This document shows, one piece after another, positions 32,649-43,366 of a DNA stretch of 64,000 bases (its first letter is position 1; the number at the start of each line of letters is the position of its first letter). The translations under genes and the position numbers were made by a program. The notes below the pieces were generated by a model that worked only from the letters and a program-made list of their open reading frames with translations, did no database searches and was not told the origin of the DNA. The DNA comes from Pseudonocardiales bacterium (GTDB lineage Bacteria > Actinomycetota > Actinomycetes > Mycobacteriales > Pseudonocardiaceae): assembly GCA_019241525.1 (NCBI GenBank), contig JAFAWY010000040.1:51325-115324 (forward strand), read 5' to 3'.

Positions 32649-35600
32649 TTACTGCACGACGTCATCGACCGATGGGGACTCGTTACGGGACAGGTTGATG
32701 CCGAGGTTGGCAGCCGCCCGCTCCAAATCTTCGTCATCGGAATCCCGCATCTCGATCGCCGCCCCATCACTGGAGAGCACCTCGACGTTGAGGCACAGCG
32801 ACTGCAGCTCCTTGAGCAACACCTTGAACGATTCGGGGATTCCGGGCTCCGGTATGTTCTCGCCCTTGACGATGGCTTCGTACACTTTCACCCGCCCGAG
32901 CACATCGTCAGATTTGATGGTGAGCAGTTCCTGGAGGGTGTATGCCGCCCCATAGGCCTGCATCGCCCAACATTCCATCTCACCAAAGCGCTGGCCACCG
33001 AACTGCGCTTTCCCACCCAGCGGTTGCTGCGTGATCATCGAGTACGGTCCGGTTGACCGAGCGTGAATCTTGTCGTCGACCAGGTGCAGCAACTTGATGA
33101 TGTACATGTAGCCGACCGCAATCGGGTAGGGATACGGTTCGCCGGTCCGCCCGTCGTACAGCTGCGCCTTACCATCCGGTCTGACCATCTGCTCGCCGTC
33201 CCGGTTGGGCAGCGTCGAGTTGAGCAGCCCGGTGATCTCCTCCTCGGCGGCACCGTCGAACACCGGGGTGGCGACCAAGGCACCGGGTTCGGCCTCGTAA
33301 AGCTCCTCAGGGAGCTTGGACGCCCAGTCTGGGTCGCCGTTGACCTGCCACCCACTGTGGGCGATCCAACCCAGGTGGGTCTCCAGGATCTGCCCGATGT
33401 TCATCCGGCGCGGCACACCGTGGGTGTTGAGGATGATGTCCACCGGTGTCCCGTCCGGCAGGAACGGCATGTCCTCAACCGGGAGGATCTTGCCGATGAC
33501 GCCCTTGTTCCCGTGCCGACCGGCGAGCTTGTCTCCGTCCTGGATCTTGCGCTTCTGCGCCACGTAGACCCGGACCAGCTCGTTGACCCCTGGTGAGAGC
33601 TCGTCGTCGTCCTCCCGGGAGAACACCCGGATGCCGATGACCTTACCGGTCTCGCCGTGCGGAACCTTCAGGCTGGTATCGCGCACCTCGCGGGCCTTTT
33701 CGCCGAAGATGGCCCGCAGCAGCCGCTCCTCAGGGGTCAGCTCAGTCTCGCCCTTGGGCGTCACCTTGCCGACCAGGATGTCGCCGGCCTGTACCTCCGC
33801 ACCGATCCGGATGATGCCTCGTTCATCAAGATCCGCCAGCACCTCCTCGGAGACGTTCGGGATGTCCCGGGTGATCTCCTCGGCACCGAGCTTGGTGTCT
33901 CGCGCATCGATTTCGTGCTCATCGATGTGGATGGAGGTGAGTACGTCGTCCTGCACCAGACGCTGAGACAGGATGATGGCGTCCTCGTAGTTGTGACCCT
34001 CCCACGGCATGATCGCCACGAGCAGGTTCTTGCCCAGCGCCATCTCGCCTCGGTCGGTGCACGGCCCATCCGCGATCACCTGGCCGACCTCCACCCGGTC
34101 ACCCTCAGCCACGATGGGCCGCTGGTTGATACAGGTGCCCTGGTTGGATCGGTGGAACTTGTGCATCCGGTAGGTCTGCCGGGTGCCGTCGTCGGCCATC
34201 ACGGTGACGTAGTCGGCGCACAGTTCCTCGACTACGCCGGCCTTGTCAGCCACCACGACGTCACCCGCATCCACCGCGGCCCGCAGCTCCATGCCGGTAC
34301 CTACCAGCGGAGCCTGGCTGCGCAGCAGGGGAACGGCCTGGCGCTGCATGTTGGCGCCCATCAAGGCCCGGTTGGCGTCGTCGTGCTCCACGAACGGGAT
34401 CATCGCGGTCGCTACCGAGACCATCTGCTGCGGCGAGACATCCATGTAGTCGACGCCGAGCGGGTCGATGGAGTCGACCTCACTGCCGCCCTTACGCCGG
34501 ACCAGTACCCGATCCTCGGCGAAGGAACCGTCGTCGTTGAGAACCGCGTTGGCCTGTGCGATGACGTGCCGGTCTTCCTCGTCGGCGGTCAGGTAGTCGA
34601 CCTGTTCGGTGACGAAACCGTCGACGACCTTGCGGTAAGGCGTCTCGATGAAGCCGAATGGATTGACTCGGGCGTATGAAGACAACGATCCGATCAACCC
34701 GATGTTCGGACCCTCAGGTGTCTCGATCGGACACATCCGGCCGTAGTGCGAGGAGTGCACGTCGCGGACTTCGAAGCCGGCCCGCTCGCGAGACAGACCA
34801 CCAGGACCTAGCGCGGACAGGCGCCGCTTGTGGGTCAACCCGGCCAGCGGGTTGGTCTGGTCCATGAACTGGGACAGCTGCGACGTACCGAAGAACTCCT
34901 TGATCGCTGCAACCACCGGGCGGATGTTGATCAGTGTCTGCGGCGTGATCGCCTCGACGTCCTGGGTGGTCATCCGTTCCCGGACGACCCGCTCCATACG
35001 GGACAGCCCGACCCGGATCTGGTTTTGGATCAGCTCGCCGACGGTACGCAGGCGACGGTTGCCGAAGTGGTCGATGTCGTCGGTCTCCACCGGCACGAAT
35101 TCATCGGGGAACCCGGGAGCGGCCGGCATCGTCGCCTCACCTGCGTGCAACCGGACCAGGTAGTCGATCGTGGTGACGATGTCGTCCTCGCTGAGCACCC
35201 CGTTGTTGTAGGGCAGCGTCAGGCCCAGCTTCTTGTTGGCCTTGTAGCGACCAACCTTGGCCAGGTCGTAGCGCTTGACCTTGAAGAACAGGTTCTCCAG
35301 TAGCGCCTGCGCGCTTTCCTTGGTGGGCGGCTCGCCCGGGCGCAGCTTGCGGTAGATGTCCAGCAGCGCCTCATCGGGGCCACCGGTGTGATCCTTCTCC
35401 AAGGTGGCAAGCAGGGTTTCCGAGTGCGTGAACCGCGCGGCGATCCGGTCGGCAGTCCAGCCCAGCGCCTTGAGCAGCACGGTCACCGGCTGGCGGCGCT
35501 TACGGTCGATGCGCACGCCTACCGTGTCGCGCTTGTCGACGTCGAACTCCAGCCATGCGCCACGACTGGGGATGATCTTGACGCTGTAGACGTCCTTGTC

Positions 35601-36146
35601 GGTGGTCTTGTCGACCGCGTGATCGAAGTACACGCCAGGCGAGCGAACCAGCTGCGATACCACCACCCGCTCGGTGCCATTGATGATGAACGTTCCCTTG
35701 TTGGTCATCATCGGGAAGTCACCCATGAACACCGTCTGGGACTTGATCTCCCCGGTGTTGTTGTTGGTGAATTCGGCGGTGACGAACAGCGGTGCGGCGT
35801 AGGTCATGTCCTTGTCCCGGCACTCCTCGACGGAGGCCTTGACCTCGTCGAAGCGAGGGTCGGAGAAGGACAGCGACATCGAGCCGGAGAAGTCCTCGAT
35901 CGGAGAGATTTCTTCGAGCACCTCGGCGAGACCACCGATGGGATCTTCGTCACCGGCATCGATACGACGCTGGTACCACTCGTCGGCACCGACCAGCCAC
36001 TCGAAGGATTGAAGCTGCAGGTCCAGAAGATCGGGCACCTGGAGCGGCTCGCGGATCTTCGCAAAGGAGGGCCGGGTGGGGGCTCCCGGGAGGCGGGGTA
36101 CTGAGTTGTTCGCAGCAGAGGTCTTGGGCGGGCGGGAGACTGCCAA
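32649..36146 (-). CDS. rpoB: RNA polymerase beta subunit
   Basis: 1165 residues from the TTG at 36146, which follows GGAAGGA and opens the family-typical LAVSRPPKT start; the upstream frame to 36332 lacks homology. In the rifampicin pocket Asp429, His439 and Ser444 (E. coli 516, 526, 531) are wild type. Residues 431 and 435 are Thr and Ala, where M. tuberculosis has Asn518 and Ser522 in E. coli numbering. Predicted rifampicin-sensitive, though this is not proven by sequence. Confidence 0.97.
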   Translation of the reverse strand: MAVSRPPKTSAANNSVPRLPGAPTRPSFAKIREPLQVPDLLDLQLQSFEWLVGADEWYQRRIDAGDEDPIGGLAEVLEEISPIEDFSGSMSLSFSDPRFDEVKASVEECRDKDMTYAAPLFVTAEFTNNNTGEIKSQTVFMGDFPMMTNKGTFIINGTERVVVSQLVRSPGVYFDHAVDKTTDKDVYSVKIIPSRGAWLEFDVDKRDTVGVRIDRKRRQPVTVLLKALGWTADRIAARFTHSETLLATLEKDHTGGPDEALLDIYRKLRPGEPPTKESAQALLENLFFKVKRYDLAKVGRYKANKKLGLTLPYNNGVLSEDDIVTTIDYLVRLHAGEATMPAAPGFPDEFVPVETDDIDHFGNRRLRTVGELIQNQIRVGLSRMERVVRERMTTQDVEAITPQTLINIRPVVAAIKEFFGTSQLSQFMDQTNPLAGLTHKRRLSALGPGGLSRERAGFEVRDVHSSHYGRMCPIETPEGPNIGLIGSLSSYARVNPFGFIETPYRKVVDGFVTEQVDYLTADEEDRHVIAQANAVLNDDGSFAEDRVLVRRKGGSEVDSIDPLGVDYMDVSPQQMVSVATAMIPFVEHDDANRALMGANMQRQAVPLLRSQAPLVGTGMELRAAVDAGDVVVADKAGVVEELCADYVTVMADDGTRQTYRMHKFHRSNQGTCINQRPIVAEGDRVEVGQVIADGPCTDRGEMALGKNLLVAIMPWEGHNYEDAIILSQRLVQDDVLTSIHIDEHEIDARDTKLGAEEITRDIPNVSEEVLADLDERGIIRIGAEVQAGDILVGKVTPKGETELTPEERLLRAIFGEKAREVRDTSLKVPHGETGKVIGIRVFSREDDDELSPGVNELVRVYVAQKRKIQDGDKLAGRHGNKGVIGKILPVEDMPFLPDGTPVDIILNTHGVPRRMNIGQILETHLGWIAHSGWQVNGDPDWASKLPEELYEAEPGALVATPVFDGAAEEEITGLLNSTLPNRDGEQMVRPDGKAQLYDGRTGEPYPYPIAVGYMYIIKLLHLVDDKIHARSTGPYSMITQQPLGGKAQFGGQRFGEMECWAMQAYGAAYTLQELLTIKSDDVLGRVKVYEAIVKGENIPEPGIPESFKVLLKELQSLCLNVEVLSSDGAAIEMRDSDDEDLERAAANLGINLSRNESPSVDDVVQ

Positions 36147-36922
36147 GATTGCGTCCTTCCGAACACTAGCGCTGCCGAGCGCAGGACGGTGGGTCTTCCC
36201 GGAGGCTTCCTGGCGGGTCACCTGGGGACCACACTCCCGGCGCGGTGTTGGTGCATTTGCTGATGGAGTTGTGAGAGGGTGTGCGTGTCTGGCCGGTGAA
36301 GTTGTCGTTGGAGACTGCGACCCCGCTAGCACGGGGCACAGTTACCGTCCACGCTGCACAGCTCGATGCGCCCCTGCGCAGAAGGATTCTGGTTGCCAGC
36401 ACCATGCGGGCAGGGGCGTGAAAAGGGCAGCGCAAAGAGGCAGTCTAGCCGCTAGGACGGCGACTGTCCAGCACCGAATTCAAGTTCGGCGTAAGCGTGG
36501 TCCTAGAGTGACCTGCCGGACGGCCCCAGTCAAGTGTTCGTCGTCCGATCAGTGGTCGGATGCGCACGATCAGCGGCTATTTTCCGATCGGTTCGACCGA
36601 TCAACGCACAATTACCCGCTTTCGTCGCACCGGTGTCCCCCTAACCGGCCTGCTCACCCGGAAGCGGTGACCCTAACCGACACGTCCTCCACACTCAAGG
36701 TCGGCACTGCCGAGTTGATTCCCCACGCAGAAGTGGTGGCACGCCCAGCGGTCTTCCAGTTTCTGCCGACCTGCTGTACGGCAGCCCCGACCCTACCCGC
36801 GCGAAGGGGGTCGGCCTTGCGACCGCCAGGTTGTCCGCGGATGAGCCACCAGCTGGCCAAACGCCGGACCAGACCGCTGGTGTCAGGTCTTGCCCACCTC
36901 AGGCGTGTCCCTGGATCCCGAC
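36147..36922. other. Long region upstream of rpoB
   Basis: 776 bases without a supported gene. A TTGACT box on the minus strand (36528-36533) is a possible rpoB -35, without a good -10 at 17-18 bases. A 7-bp hairpin, GATCGGT/ACCGATC with loop TCG, lies at 36586-36602. The rest looks featureless. Confidence 0.45.
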
Positions 36923-37492
36923 TTAAAACGACTCCGCGTCGGCGATTTTCCAGCGACCGTCGACCCGCTGCGCGGTGATGGACAACCTGCCCGTGGCAAC
37001 CAGTGGCTTTGTCTGACCTGCCTGATGCGCCTGCTGATCCAGGAACACCAGCACGATGGCCCGGTCGCCATCGAGGCTCTTGACGGCAATGGCAGGCACG
37101 GACGCCACGACCACGGCCTGCTGGGGCGGCGCCAGCTGCCTTATCTTGGCGAATTGCTGGCGAAAGTTGTCGACGAACGCACCGGTGACGACCTCGTTGG
37201 CGGCTCGCTCATTGTCGTCGAGCCGGCCGAAATCATAGGAGTAGACGCGTTTGACGGCGTCGCTGATCTGAGCAGAGACCTGGGCGGTGGCATCCTTGTC
37301 GACCAATGCCTGGTTGGTTGCCGCCGGCGAACCGGTCAGCTGGTTGGCCTCACCGCGGAACCAGGCCGCCAGACCCACGGCCATCACCAGCGCGGCGACC
37401 AATGCCACCAGGGTTGCCACACCCGTCAAACGTCGAGGTGGAGTGGCTACCTCCTCAGTATCGGCAATTTGTGGTGGTGCCGGGATAGTCAT
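36923..37492 (-). CDS. Mce-associated membrane protein
   Basis: 189 residues: about 25 cytoplasmic residues, one membrane segment (ATLVALVAALVMAVGLAAWF) and an extracytoplasmic domain ending LSITAQRVDGRWKIADAESF, typical of Mce-associated (Mas) proteins that accompany Mce lipid importers. No mce operon is in the window. Paired with the next gene, 73 bases apart. Confidence 0.75.
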   Translation of the reverse strand: MTIPAPPQIADTEEVATPPRRLTGVATLVALVAALVMAVGLAAWFRGEANQLTGSPAATNQALVDKDATAQVSAQISDAVKRVYSYDFGRLDDNERAANEVVTGAFVDNFRQQFAKIRQLAPPQQAVVVASVPAIAVKSLDGDRAIVLVFLDQQAHQAGQTKPLVATGRLSITAQRVDGRWKIADAESF

Positions 37493-37565
37493 TCGTCAGC
37501 TCTCACTTCGGGGTGCTGTCTGTCCGGGATCTTTGTTGATCTACTGTGTGACTTACTGGGGCGAC

Positions 37566-38162
37566 TCACTTGGGCGAGGCGGGCGGAGGACAGGGCCCAG
37601 GCTCTGAGTAGGTTTCCCCGACCGGCGTCAAATTGCTGACCTTCCAGCTTTGGCCAGCGCGGACCATGTCGAGGTGGACCCGCCGGTGCACGCAACCCGG
37701 ATCGCCCTTCTCGACCTGAGAAGTGACGTCCAGCGCGACCAGCGCCTGCGCAGTCCCGGCTTGCTGGTCTAGCGCAGCCACTGCGGCGTCCACCACGTTG
37801 CCATTGGTGACCGTGGCCGAGTCGGTGATGGCGCGCGCGTACGAGTCGCGGTTGGTCCGCAGCTGAGTGAGCAATTGGCCCGTCGCGGACTGCTCCCACA
37901 AGGTCAACCCGTCCTGCACGTGCCGGTAGTCAATGTTGTTCAGGGTGAGGGTGGCCTGCGCGGCATTCCGCAGTACCGCGTCCCGCTCCCCGCTCACGGC
38001 AAGAGACTTGTCGTGAGCGGCCATATACCAGGACAGGCCGAACCAGCCCGCGGTGACGAGGGCAACCACGGTCAGCGCCGCGACCGCGAGTATCGCCTTG
38101 CGCAGCGGACCGCCCTGGGGGGTCTGCGACTGGAGGGTGGGCTTTGTGGCGATGCTGGTCAT
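37566..38162 (-). CDS. Second Mce-associated membrane protein
   Basis: 198 residues with the same layout: membrane segment about 25-47 (AILAVAALTVVALVTAGWFGL), then a helical and beta domain with SWKVSNLTPVGE. Ends in a Pro-rich PCPPPASPK tail. Probably transcribed with the gene at 36923-37492; function unknown beyond the family. Confidence 0.72.
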   Translation of the reverse strand: MTSIATKPTLQSQTPQGGPLRKAILAVAALTVVALVTAGWFGLSWYMAAHDKSLAVSGERDAVLRNAAQATLTLNNIDYRHVQDGLTLWEQSATGQLLTQLRTNRDSYARAITDSATVTNGNVVDAAVAALDQQAGTAQALVALDVTSQVEKGDPGCVHRRVHLDMVRAGQSWKVSNLTPVGETYSEPGPCPPPASPK

Positions 38163-38325
38163 TGTTGTCTGTCGTCCAAAATATGAGGGGGCGGTGACGG
38201 TGACGCAGGGGTATGTCTAGCGTGTGGCAAGGAGGTAGGTGAGATAGGCCCTGATCGCCATACATGAACAGGGGCACCGGGAGATCACTACCGGACGTTC
38301 TGGGTACTGGCAGGCCTGGCGTCCC

Positions 38326-39132
38326 GTGGAGCACATCCGGGCCGTGGTGGTCGTGGTGCACGGCCTCCACGAGCACTCCGCCCGTTACGCCCATGTAGGT
38401 ACCCGGCTGGCCGCGGAGGGCTTCGCGGTCTACGCCGCTGACCACCGTGGACACGGCCGATCCGACGGCCGACGGGCCAATATCGAGCGGATGGCGTTGC
38501 TTCAGCAGGACTTGAGGTCCTTCGTTGAGTTCGCCGCAGGGCGCCACCCTGGGCCGGTATTCATGGTGGGCCATTCGCTTGGCGGGCTGATCGCGCTGGA
38601 GTATGCACTCGATTGCAGAGGCAGCGCCCTGGACGGACTGGTGTTGTCCGGACCGGCGGTGACCGCAACGGCCGGCTCGGCGCTGGCCAAGTGGCTGGCC
38701 CCGGTGCTGTCGGCGCTGGTTCCCGACCTCGGCGTGGCCAGCCTCGACGCCGAGCAGAAGATTTGCCGTGACCCGGAAGTTGTCCGCTCCTACCAGGATG
38801 ATCCCCTGGTGTACCGGGGAAGGATCAAGGCTCGGACCGGGGCCGAGATACTCGGGGTGATCCAGCGCCTGCCCGGCGCCCTGCCGCGCCTGCGCGTGCC
38901 ACTGCTGATCTTGCACGGCACCGATGACCAGATTTCCCCGGTGGCCGGGTCCCTCATGGTGCATGAGGCCGTGTCCTCGCCAGACAAGACCCTGCGCCAA
39001 TACCCCGGCTTGTACCACGAAGTGTTTAACGAGCCGGAGCACGACCGGATCCTCACCGACCTCGTCTCCTGGCTCAATGACCGGTCCCACCTGCCGTCAG
39101 CTGGCGCAGCGGGGCTCCCGCCGGGCGGATAA
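38326..39132 (+). CDS. Monoacylglycerol lipase-like alpha/beta hydrolase
   Basis: 268 residues. HGLHEHSARY oxyanion region, ADHRGHGRSDG, nucleophile in GHSLGG, acid in HGTDDQISP, His in YHEVFNEPE. Likely hydrolyses mono- or lysoglycerides. The canonical GTG at 38326 cuts off a family-like strand: the frame continues upstream as TTGRSGYWQAWRP to a TAG at 38245. No ATG/GTG/TTG lies in that stretch. A CTG at 38251, with AAGGAGGT at 38230-38237, is a possible true start. Convergent with rplL. Confidence 0.82.
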   Translation: MEHIRAVVVVVHGLHEHSARYAHVGTRLAAEGFAVYAADHRGHGRSDGRRANIERMALLQQDLRSFVEFAAGRHPGPVFMVGHSLGGLIALEYALDCRGSALDGLVLSGPAVTATAGSALAKWLAPVLSALVPDLGVASLDAEQKICRDPEVVRSYQDDPLVYRGRIKARTGAEILGVIQRLPGALPRLRVPLLILHGTDDQISPVAGSLMVHEAVSSPDKTLRQYPGLYHEVFNEPEHDRILTDLVSWLNDRSHLPSAGAAGLPPGG

Positions 39133-39156
39133 CCCCGCTGCACGCGGCTGCCCGGC

Positions 39157-39546
39157 TCAGGTGAGGGAAACCTTGGCGCCGGCTTCCTCGAGCTTGGTCT
39201 TGGCGGCGTCGGCCTGGTCCTTTGGCACGGCCTCCAGGACTGGCTTGGGGGCGCTTTCGACAAGGTCCTTGGCTTCCTTGAGGCCCAGTCCGGAGACGAT
39301 TTCCCGGACGACCTTGATCACCTGGATCTTCTTCTCGCCGACGGCTTCGAGAACGACGTTGAATTCGTCCTTCTCCTCCGCGGCCGGGGCTTCCGGCGCG
39401 CCCGCGGCAGGACCCGCAGCCACGGCGACCGGCGCCGCGGCGGTGACATCAAACGTCTCTTCGAATTTCTTCACGAACTCGCTGAGCTCCAGCAAGGTCA
39501 TGTCCTTGAAGGCGTCCAGCAACTCGTCGGTGCTCAACCTCGCCAT
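39157..39546 (-). CDS. rplL: 50S ribosomal protein L7/L12
   Basis: 129 residues: N-terminal dimer domain ([26 protein letters not shown]), Ala/Pro hinge, C-terminal factor-recruiting domain ([22 protein letters not shown]). The ATG at 39546 follows AAGGAG; the longer frame upstream is not homologous. Confidence 0.98.
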   Translation of the reverse strand: MARLSTDELLDAFKDMTLLELSEFVKKFEETFDVTAAAPVAVAAGPAAGAPEAPAAEEKDEFNVVLEAVGEKKIQVIKVVREIVSGLGLKEAKDLVESAPKPVLEAVPKDQADAAKTKLEEAGAKVSLT

Positions 39547-39607
39547 GGTGGCGGATCTCCTTCTGCGGTTGGGGATTGTCTGGTGTTTTCGATCAGTGCT
39601 GTTTCGA

Positions 39608-40144
39608 TCAATCCTGGGCGGACTCGCCGGTTGACTGCTGCTTGTCACGCAGCGCCGCGGCCAGCCGGGCTACCTGGGACGCCGGCTCGGCGAACAGCCT
39701 GGCGGCCTTGGACAGGTTCGCCTTCATCGCTCCGGCCAGCTTGGCCAGCAGCACCTCACGAGACTCGAGGTCGGCGATCTGGGTGACCTGGGCGACAGTC
39801 AGCGGCCGACCGTCCAGGTACCCCCCCTTGATCACGAGCGCGTTGTTATCCCGGGCGAAGTCACGCAGCGCCTTCGCGGCGATCACCGGCTCACCATGAA
39901 CGAAGGCGATCGCGGTGGGTCCGACGAACAACTCCTCGAGGCCCTCCACACCGGCATCTTGCGCGGCCCGGGACACCAAGGTGTTCTTCGCAACCCGGTA
40001 GGTGGTGTCGGACCCGAGGCTGCGACGCAAATTTGTCAATTGCGTCATGGACAGCCCGCGGTATTCGGTTACCAACGTGGCCGTGGCGGTACGGAACTCC
40101 TCTGCGATATCGGCAACGGCTTCGACCTTGTCTGGTCTAGCCAT
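39608..40144 (-). CDS. rplJ: 50S ribosomal protein L10
   Basis: 178 residues, [17 protein letters not shown] start after AAGGAGG; base of the L7/L12 stalk. Expected to autoregulate through the L10 leader above it. Confidence 0.97.
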   Translation of the reverse strand: MARPDKVEAVADIAEEFRTATATLVTEYRGLSMTQLTNLRRSLGSDTTYRVAKNTLVSRAAQDAGVEGLEELFVGPTAIAFVHGEPVIAAKALRDFARDNNALVIKGGYLDGRPLTVAQVTQIADLESREVLLAKLAGAMKANLSKAARLFAEPASQVARLAAALRDKQQSTGESAQD

Positions 40145-40329
40145 AGATCGCCTCCTTACTGTCGAACCGGAGTGTTGTCGTGCCGGTTGCGCCGGCGCGC
40201 TGGACCGTGTCCTGCCTGGGCCAGCTGGGCGGTGCGCTCGGAGCACGGGTCCTGAAATGACGAACGCCCCGGCGCAGCAGGCGCGGGGGCGAAGCCAGCC
40301 GGCGCGACAGCGCGGCACGGCGGCACGAC

Positions 40330-40421
40330 CACGTCCTCCTGCGCGGGCCGCCCGCTGATTGCGGGACCTTCATGGGCGCCAGCGGCGCACCAGACCAGCG
40401 GTCTTCGGTGGAACTGTTATC
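40330..40421 (-). promoter_or_regulatory. Ribosomal protein L10 leader
   Basis: Minus-strand sequence from about 40415 to 40330 carries the segments typical of actinobacterial L10 leaders: CCGAAGACCGCTGGTC, then CCCGCGCAGGAGG, which can fold into the L10(L12)4-binding kink-turn. A -10-like GATAAC at 40416-40421 sits immediately upstream. Recognised by eye, not by covariance model. Confidence 0.65.
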
Positions 40422-40502
40422 AGGGTAGGTCACCCATACTGCTGCGACCAAACCGGCCCGATCCCCTACAGCGAGCGGAACGGCCAGGCTTGCTCGTTGC
40501 TT

Positions 40503-40541
40503 GGGTGCCTCAGACGACATGCCATGTCATCTGAGGCACCC
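40503..40541 (-). terminator. Terminator hairpin after rplA
   Basis: GGGTGCCTCAGACGACAT (40503-40520) pairs with ATGTCATCTGAGGCACCC (40524-40541) with one mismatch and a 3-nt loop, 13 bases beyond the rplA stop. It separates the rplKA and rplJL units. Confidence 0.85.
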
Positions 40542-40554
40542 GGCCGCTCAGCGG

Positions 40555-41274
40555 TCAGGCGGTGACGGGTTCGTCAACCAAGAGGTTGCGGGTGCGGTTC
40601 GGGTCAACCGGGATACCGGGACCCATGGTGGTGGAGAAGTGCACCTTCTTCAGGTAACGGCCCTTCGCGGCCGAGGGCTTGCTGCGCATCACCTCATCGA
40701 GCGCGGCAGCGTAGTTCTCCACCAGCTTCTCGGCGTCGAACGACACCTTGCCGATAACGAAGTGAAGATTGGCCTGCTTGTCGACTCGGAAATTGATCTT
40801 CCCGCCTTTGATGTCCGTTACCGCCTTGGCCACGTCGGTGGTGACGGTGCCCGTCTTCGGGTTGGGCATCAGACCACGGGGTCCCAGGATCCTGGCGATC
40901 CGGCCAACCTTGGCCATCTGGTCCGGTGTCGCGATGGCAGCGTCAAAGTCGAGCCAACCGCCCTGGATGCGGGCGATGATATCTTCAGATCCCACCGCAT
41001 CAGCACCAGCGGCTTCGGCTTCAGCAGCCCGGTCACCGCTGGCGAAGACGATGACGCGCACGGTCTTGCCGGTGCCGTGCGGCAGGTTTACCGTGCCGCG
41101 CACCATCTGATCGGCCTTGCGGGGATCAACACCAAGTCGCATGGCCACCTCGACGGTGGCATCCATCTTCGTGGGGGAGGTCTCCTTGGCCAACGCCGCA
41201 GCCTCGAGCGGGCTGTACAGCCGGCTGCGGTCGATCTTGTCAATGGCCTGCCGGTAGGCCTTACCGCGCTTCAT
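40555..41274 (-). CDS. rplA: 50S ribosomal protein L1
   Basis: 239 residues, [20 protein letters not shown] start at 41274; [18 protein letters not shown] signature. L1 stalk, E-site tRNA release. Confidence 0.97.
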   Translation of the reverse strand: MKRGKAYRQAIDKIDRSRLYSPLEAAALAKETSPTKMDATVEVAMRLGVDPRKADQMVRGTVNLPHGTGKTVRVIVFASGDRAAEAEAAGADAVGSEDIIARIQGGWLDFDAAIATPDQMAKVGRIARILGPRGLMPNPKTGTVTTDVAKAVTDIKGGKINFRVDKQANLHFVIGKVSFDAEKLVENYAAALDEVMRSKPSAAKGRYLKKVHFSTTMGPGIPVDPNRTRNLLVDEPVTA

Positions 41275-41372
41275 GTCACTGTCCTCTCCGGGATCAGCCG
41301 TGGTGCGGACCAGCGCCTGGTCCTCCCACATCTTTCGGTTCTTACGTTGGGGTGTCGGGCGACAGCAACGAT

Positions 41373-41807
41373 CTAGTCGACGACGGTGATGCCCATGGAT
41401 CGGGCGGTGCCAGCGATGATCTTAATTGCCGCATCGATGTCGTTGGCGTTGAGGTCTTCGCGCTTGCGTTCGGCGATGGCCCGCAGCTGGTCACGGCCGA
41501 TCTTGGCGACCTTCATCTTGTGCGGCTCGGCCGAACCCTTGGCGATTCCGGCGGCCTTGAGCAGCAGCACCGAGGCCGGCGGGGTCTTGAGCACGAAATC
41601 GAACGAACGGTCCTCGTAGACCGAGATCACCGCGGGCACTACCTCGCCACGATTGTTCTGCGTCGCAGCGTTGTAGGCCTTGCAGAACTCCATGATATTC
41701 AGACCGTGCGGGCCCAGCGCCTGACCGACTGAGGCCGGGTTCGCGGTACCAGCCTCCAGCGCCAGCTTCACTGTGGCCGCTAGCTTCTTTCGTCTCTTCG
41801 GGGGCAT
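41373..41807 (-). CDS. rplK: 50S ribosomal protein L11
   Basis: 144 residues, [23 protein letters not shown]-terminal domain and C-terminal rRNA-binding domain ([13 protein letters not shown] end). Thiostrepton target region; Pro-rich loop intact. Confidence 0.97.
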   Translation of the reverse strand: MPPKRRKKLAATVKLALEAGTANPASVGQALGPHGLNIMEFCKAYNAATQNNRGEVVPAVISVYEDRSFDFVLKTPPASVLLLKAAGIAKGSAEPHKMKVAKIGRDQLRAIAERKREDLNANDIDAAIKIIAGTARSMGITVVD

Positions 41808-41860
41808 GGTTCCTTCCTGTAGATATGACCGGCGGCACTACCGGTTTCGATCTTGGTGTT

Positions 41861-42622
41861 TTAGATCTTGGCAACCTGACTGAACGACAGCTCGACCGGT
41901 GTTTCCCGACCGAAGATGGACACCAGCACTTTGAGCTTCTGTGCGTCTACGTTGACCTCACTGATCGTCGCCGGCAACGTGGCGAATGGACCGTCCATGA
42001 CGGTGACGGACTCACCCACCTCGTAATCGACCTCAACGGTGGGCTTGGCACCGCCGGCAGTCCCGGCATGCTTACCGGCGCCGACCGGCACCTTGGGCTG
42101 CGCCACCCGCGGTGCCAAAAACTTCAGCACCTCTTCCAGGGTCAGCGGCGAAGGCCGGGAAGTCGCGCCGACGAATCCGGTGACACCCGGGGTGTTGCGC
42201 ACGGCGCTCCACGAAGCGTCATTGAGTTCCATCCGGACCAGGATGTAGCCGGGCAGCACCTTGCGCTGCACCTGCTTGCGCTGGCCGTTTTTGATCTCGG
42301 TGACTTCTTCCGTGGGCACCTCCACCTGGAAGATGTACTCCTCGACGTCTAGCGTCAGGATCCGGGTCTCCAGGTTGGCTTTCACCTTGTTCTCGTAGCC
42401 GGCGTAGGAGTGCACGACGTACCACTCGCCAGGAGCGGCGGCCAGCGCGGAGCGCAGCTCGTCAACTGAGTCGGGTGAAGTGGAGTCGGTCCCCGCGGTA
42501 TCGTGCTCGGCATCATCGAGGGCCTCGCTAGCGTGTGAGGTCTCGATGTCGGTTGGGACGTCACCAAACAGCCCCGTCAGCTCCTGCCCGTCGTCCGGGG
42601 AAGTCCCTCCGGGGAAAGTCAC
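41861..42622 (-). CDS. nusG: Transcription elongation/antitermination factor NusG
   Basis: 253 residues: an acidic N-terminal extension (about 65 residues), NGN domain ([19 protein letters not shown] ... [12 protein letters not shown]), and a KOW domain ([21 protein letters not shown]). Couples RNA polymerase with Rho or ribosome. Extension typical of actinobacteria. Confidence 0.97.
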   Translation of the reverse strand: MTFPGGTSPDDGQELTGLFGDVPTDIETSHASEALDDAEHDTAGTDSTSPDSVDELRSALAAAPGEWYVVHSYAGYENKVKANLETRILTLDVEEYIFQVEVPTEEVTEIKNGQRKQVQRKVLPGYILVRMELNDASWSAVRNTPGVTGFVGATSRPSPLTLEEVLKFLAPRVAQPKVPVGAGKHAGTAGGAKPTVEVDYEVGESVTVMDGPFATLPATISEVNVDAQKLKVLVSIFGRETPVELSFSQVAKI

Positions 42623-42690
42623 TGTCTATCTCGCTTTCTGTCCTTACGTCTTGCCGTGCCCGTCCTGCGCAGGCGCTTGGACACCTGGCA

Positions 42691-43032
42691 TCAGCCGAAC
42701 ACAGTCAGCACAAGTCTGGCCAGCCCCAAGTCCAGCAAGGCCACAAACGCCACCATGAAGCTGACGAAGACCAGCACGACCGAGGTGTAGACCACCAGCT
42801 CCCGGCGGGTAGGCCAGATGACCTTGGTCAGCTCCGAGACGACCTCACGGAGAAACCGATTCAGCCGGCCCAGTACCCCCACCTTGGAATCGGAGGCTCC
42901 CCGAGCCCTGGTCGGATGACCCTTGCCCGCGCTCGGCTCGACCTGGGTGAGCCGGGCCCGGCGCACGCCGACATGCGGAGCGTCGGCTTCATCGAGCCGA
43001 TCGTCCATCTCGCGGGCGGGTTCCTCGCTCAC
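42691..43032 (-). CDS. secE: Preprotein translocase subunit SecE
   Basis: 113 residues from the GTG at 43032, which has GGAGG seven bases upstream; a GTG at 43077 is a weaker alternative. Hydrophilic N-terminal half, then FLREVVSELTKVIWPTRREL amphipathic helix and one membrane span. Usual secE-nusG-rplKA order. Confidence 0.93.
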   Translation of the reverse strand: MSEEPAREMDDRLDEADAPHVGVRRARLTQVEPSAGKGHPTRARGASDSKVGVLGRLNRFLREVVSELTKVIWPTRRELVVYTSVVLVFVSFMVAFVALLDLGLARLVLTVFG

Positions 43033-43096
43033 GCTGTGATCCTCCGCTCCGCCGTCCCGTCGGCGGTCAGCTTGCACTCGTCAATTCAGGTCAACG

Positions 43097-43169
<73 letters not shown>

Positions 43170-43366
43170 ATTAGTCACCGTCTCGTTGAGACGCCACGCG
43201 ACGAGCACCACCTGATAGCCCGCGCGACGGTTATCACCGAGCACGAGAGATCCGCTGGTAACCCAGCCGCACAGAGTGTAGGGCAACCGGCGCGGCGCCC
43301 TCCAACCGCCCAGTGTAGGAGCCCATGGCGGGGCTGGCCACCCTAGTGGGTGACAGGAGCTTGCCG

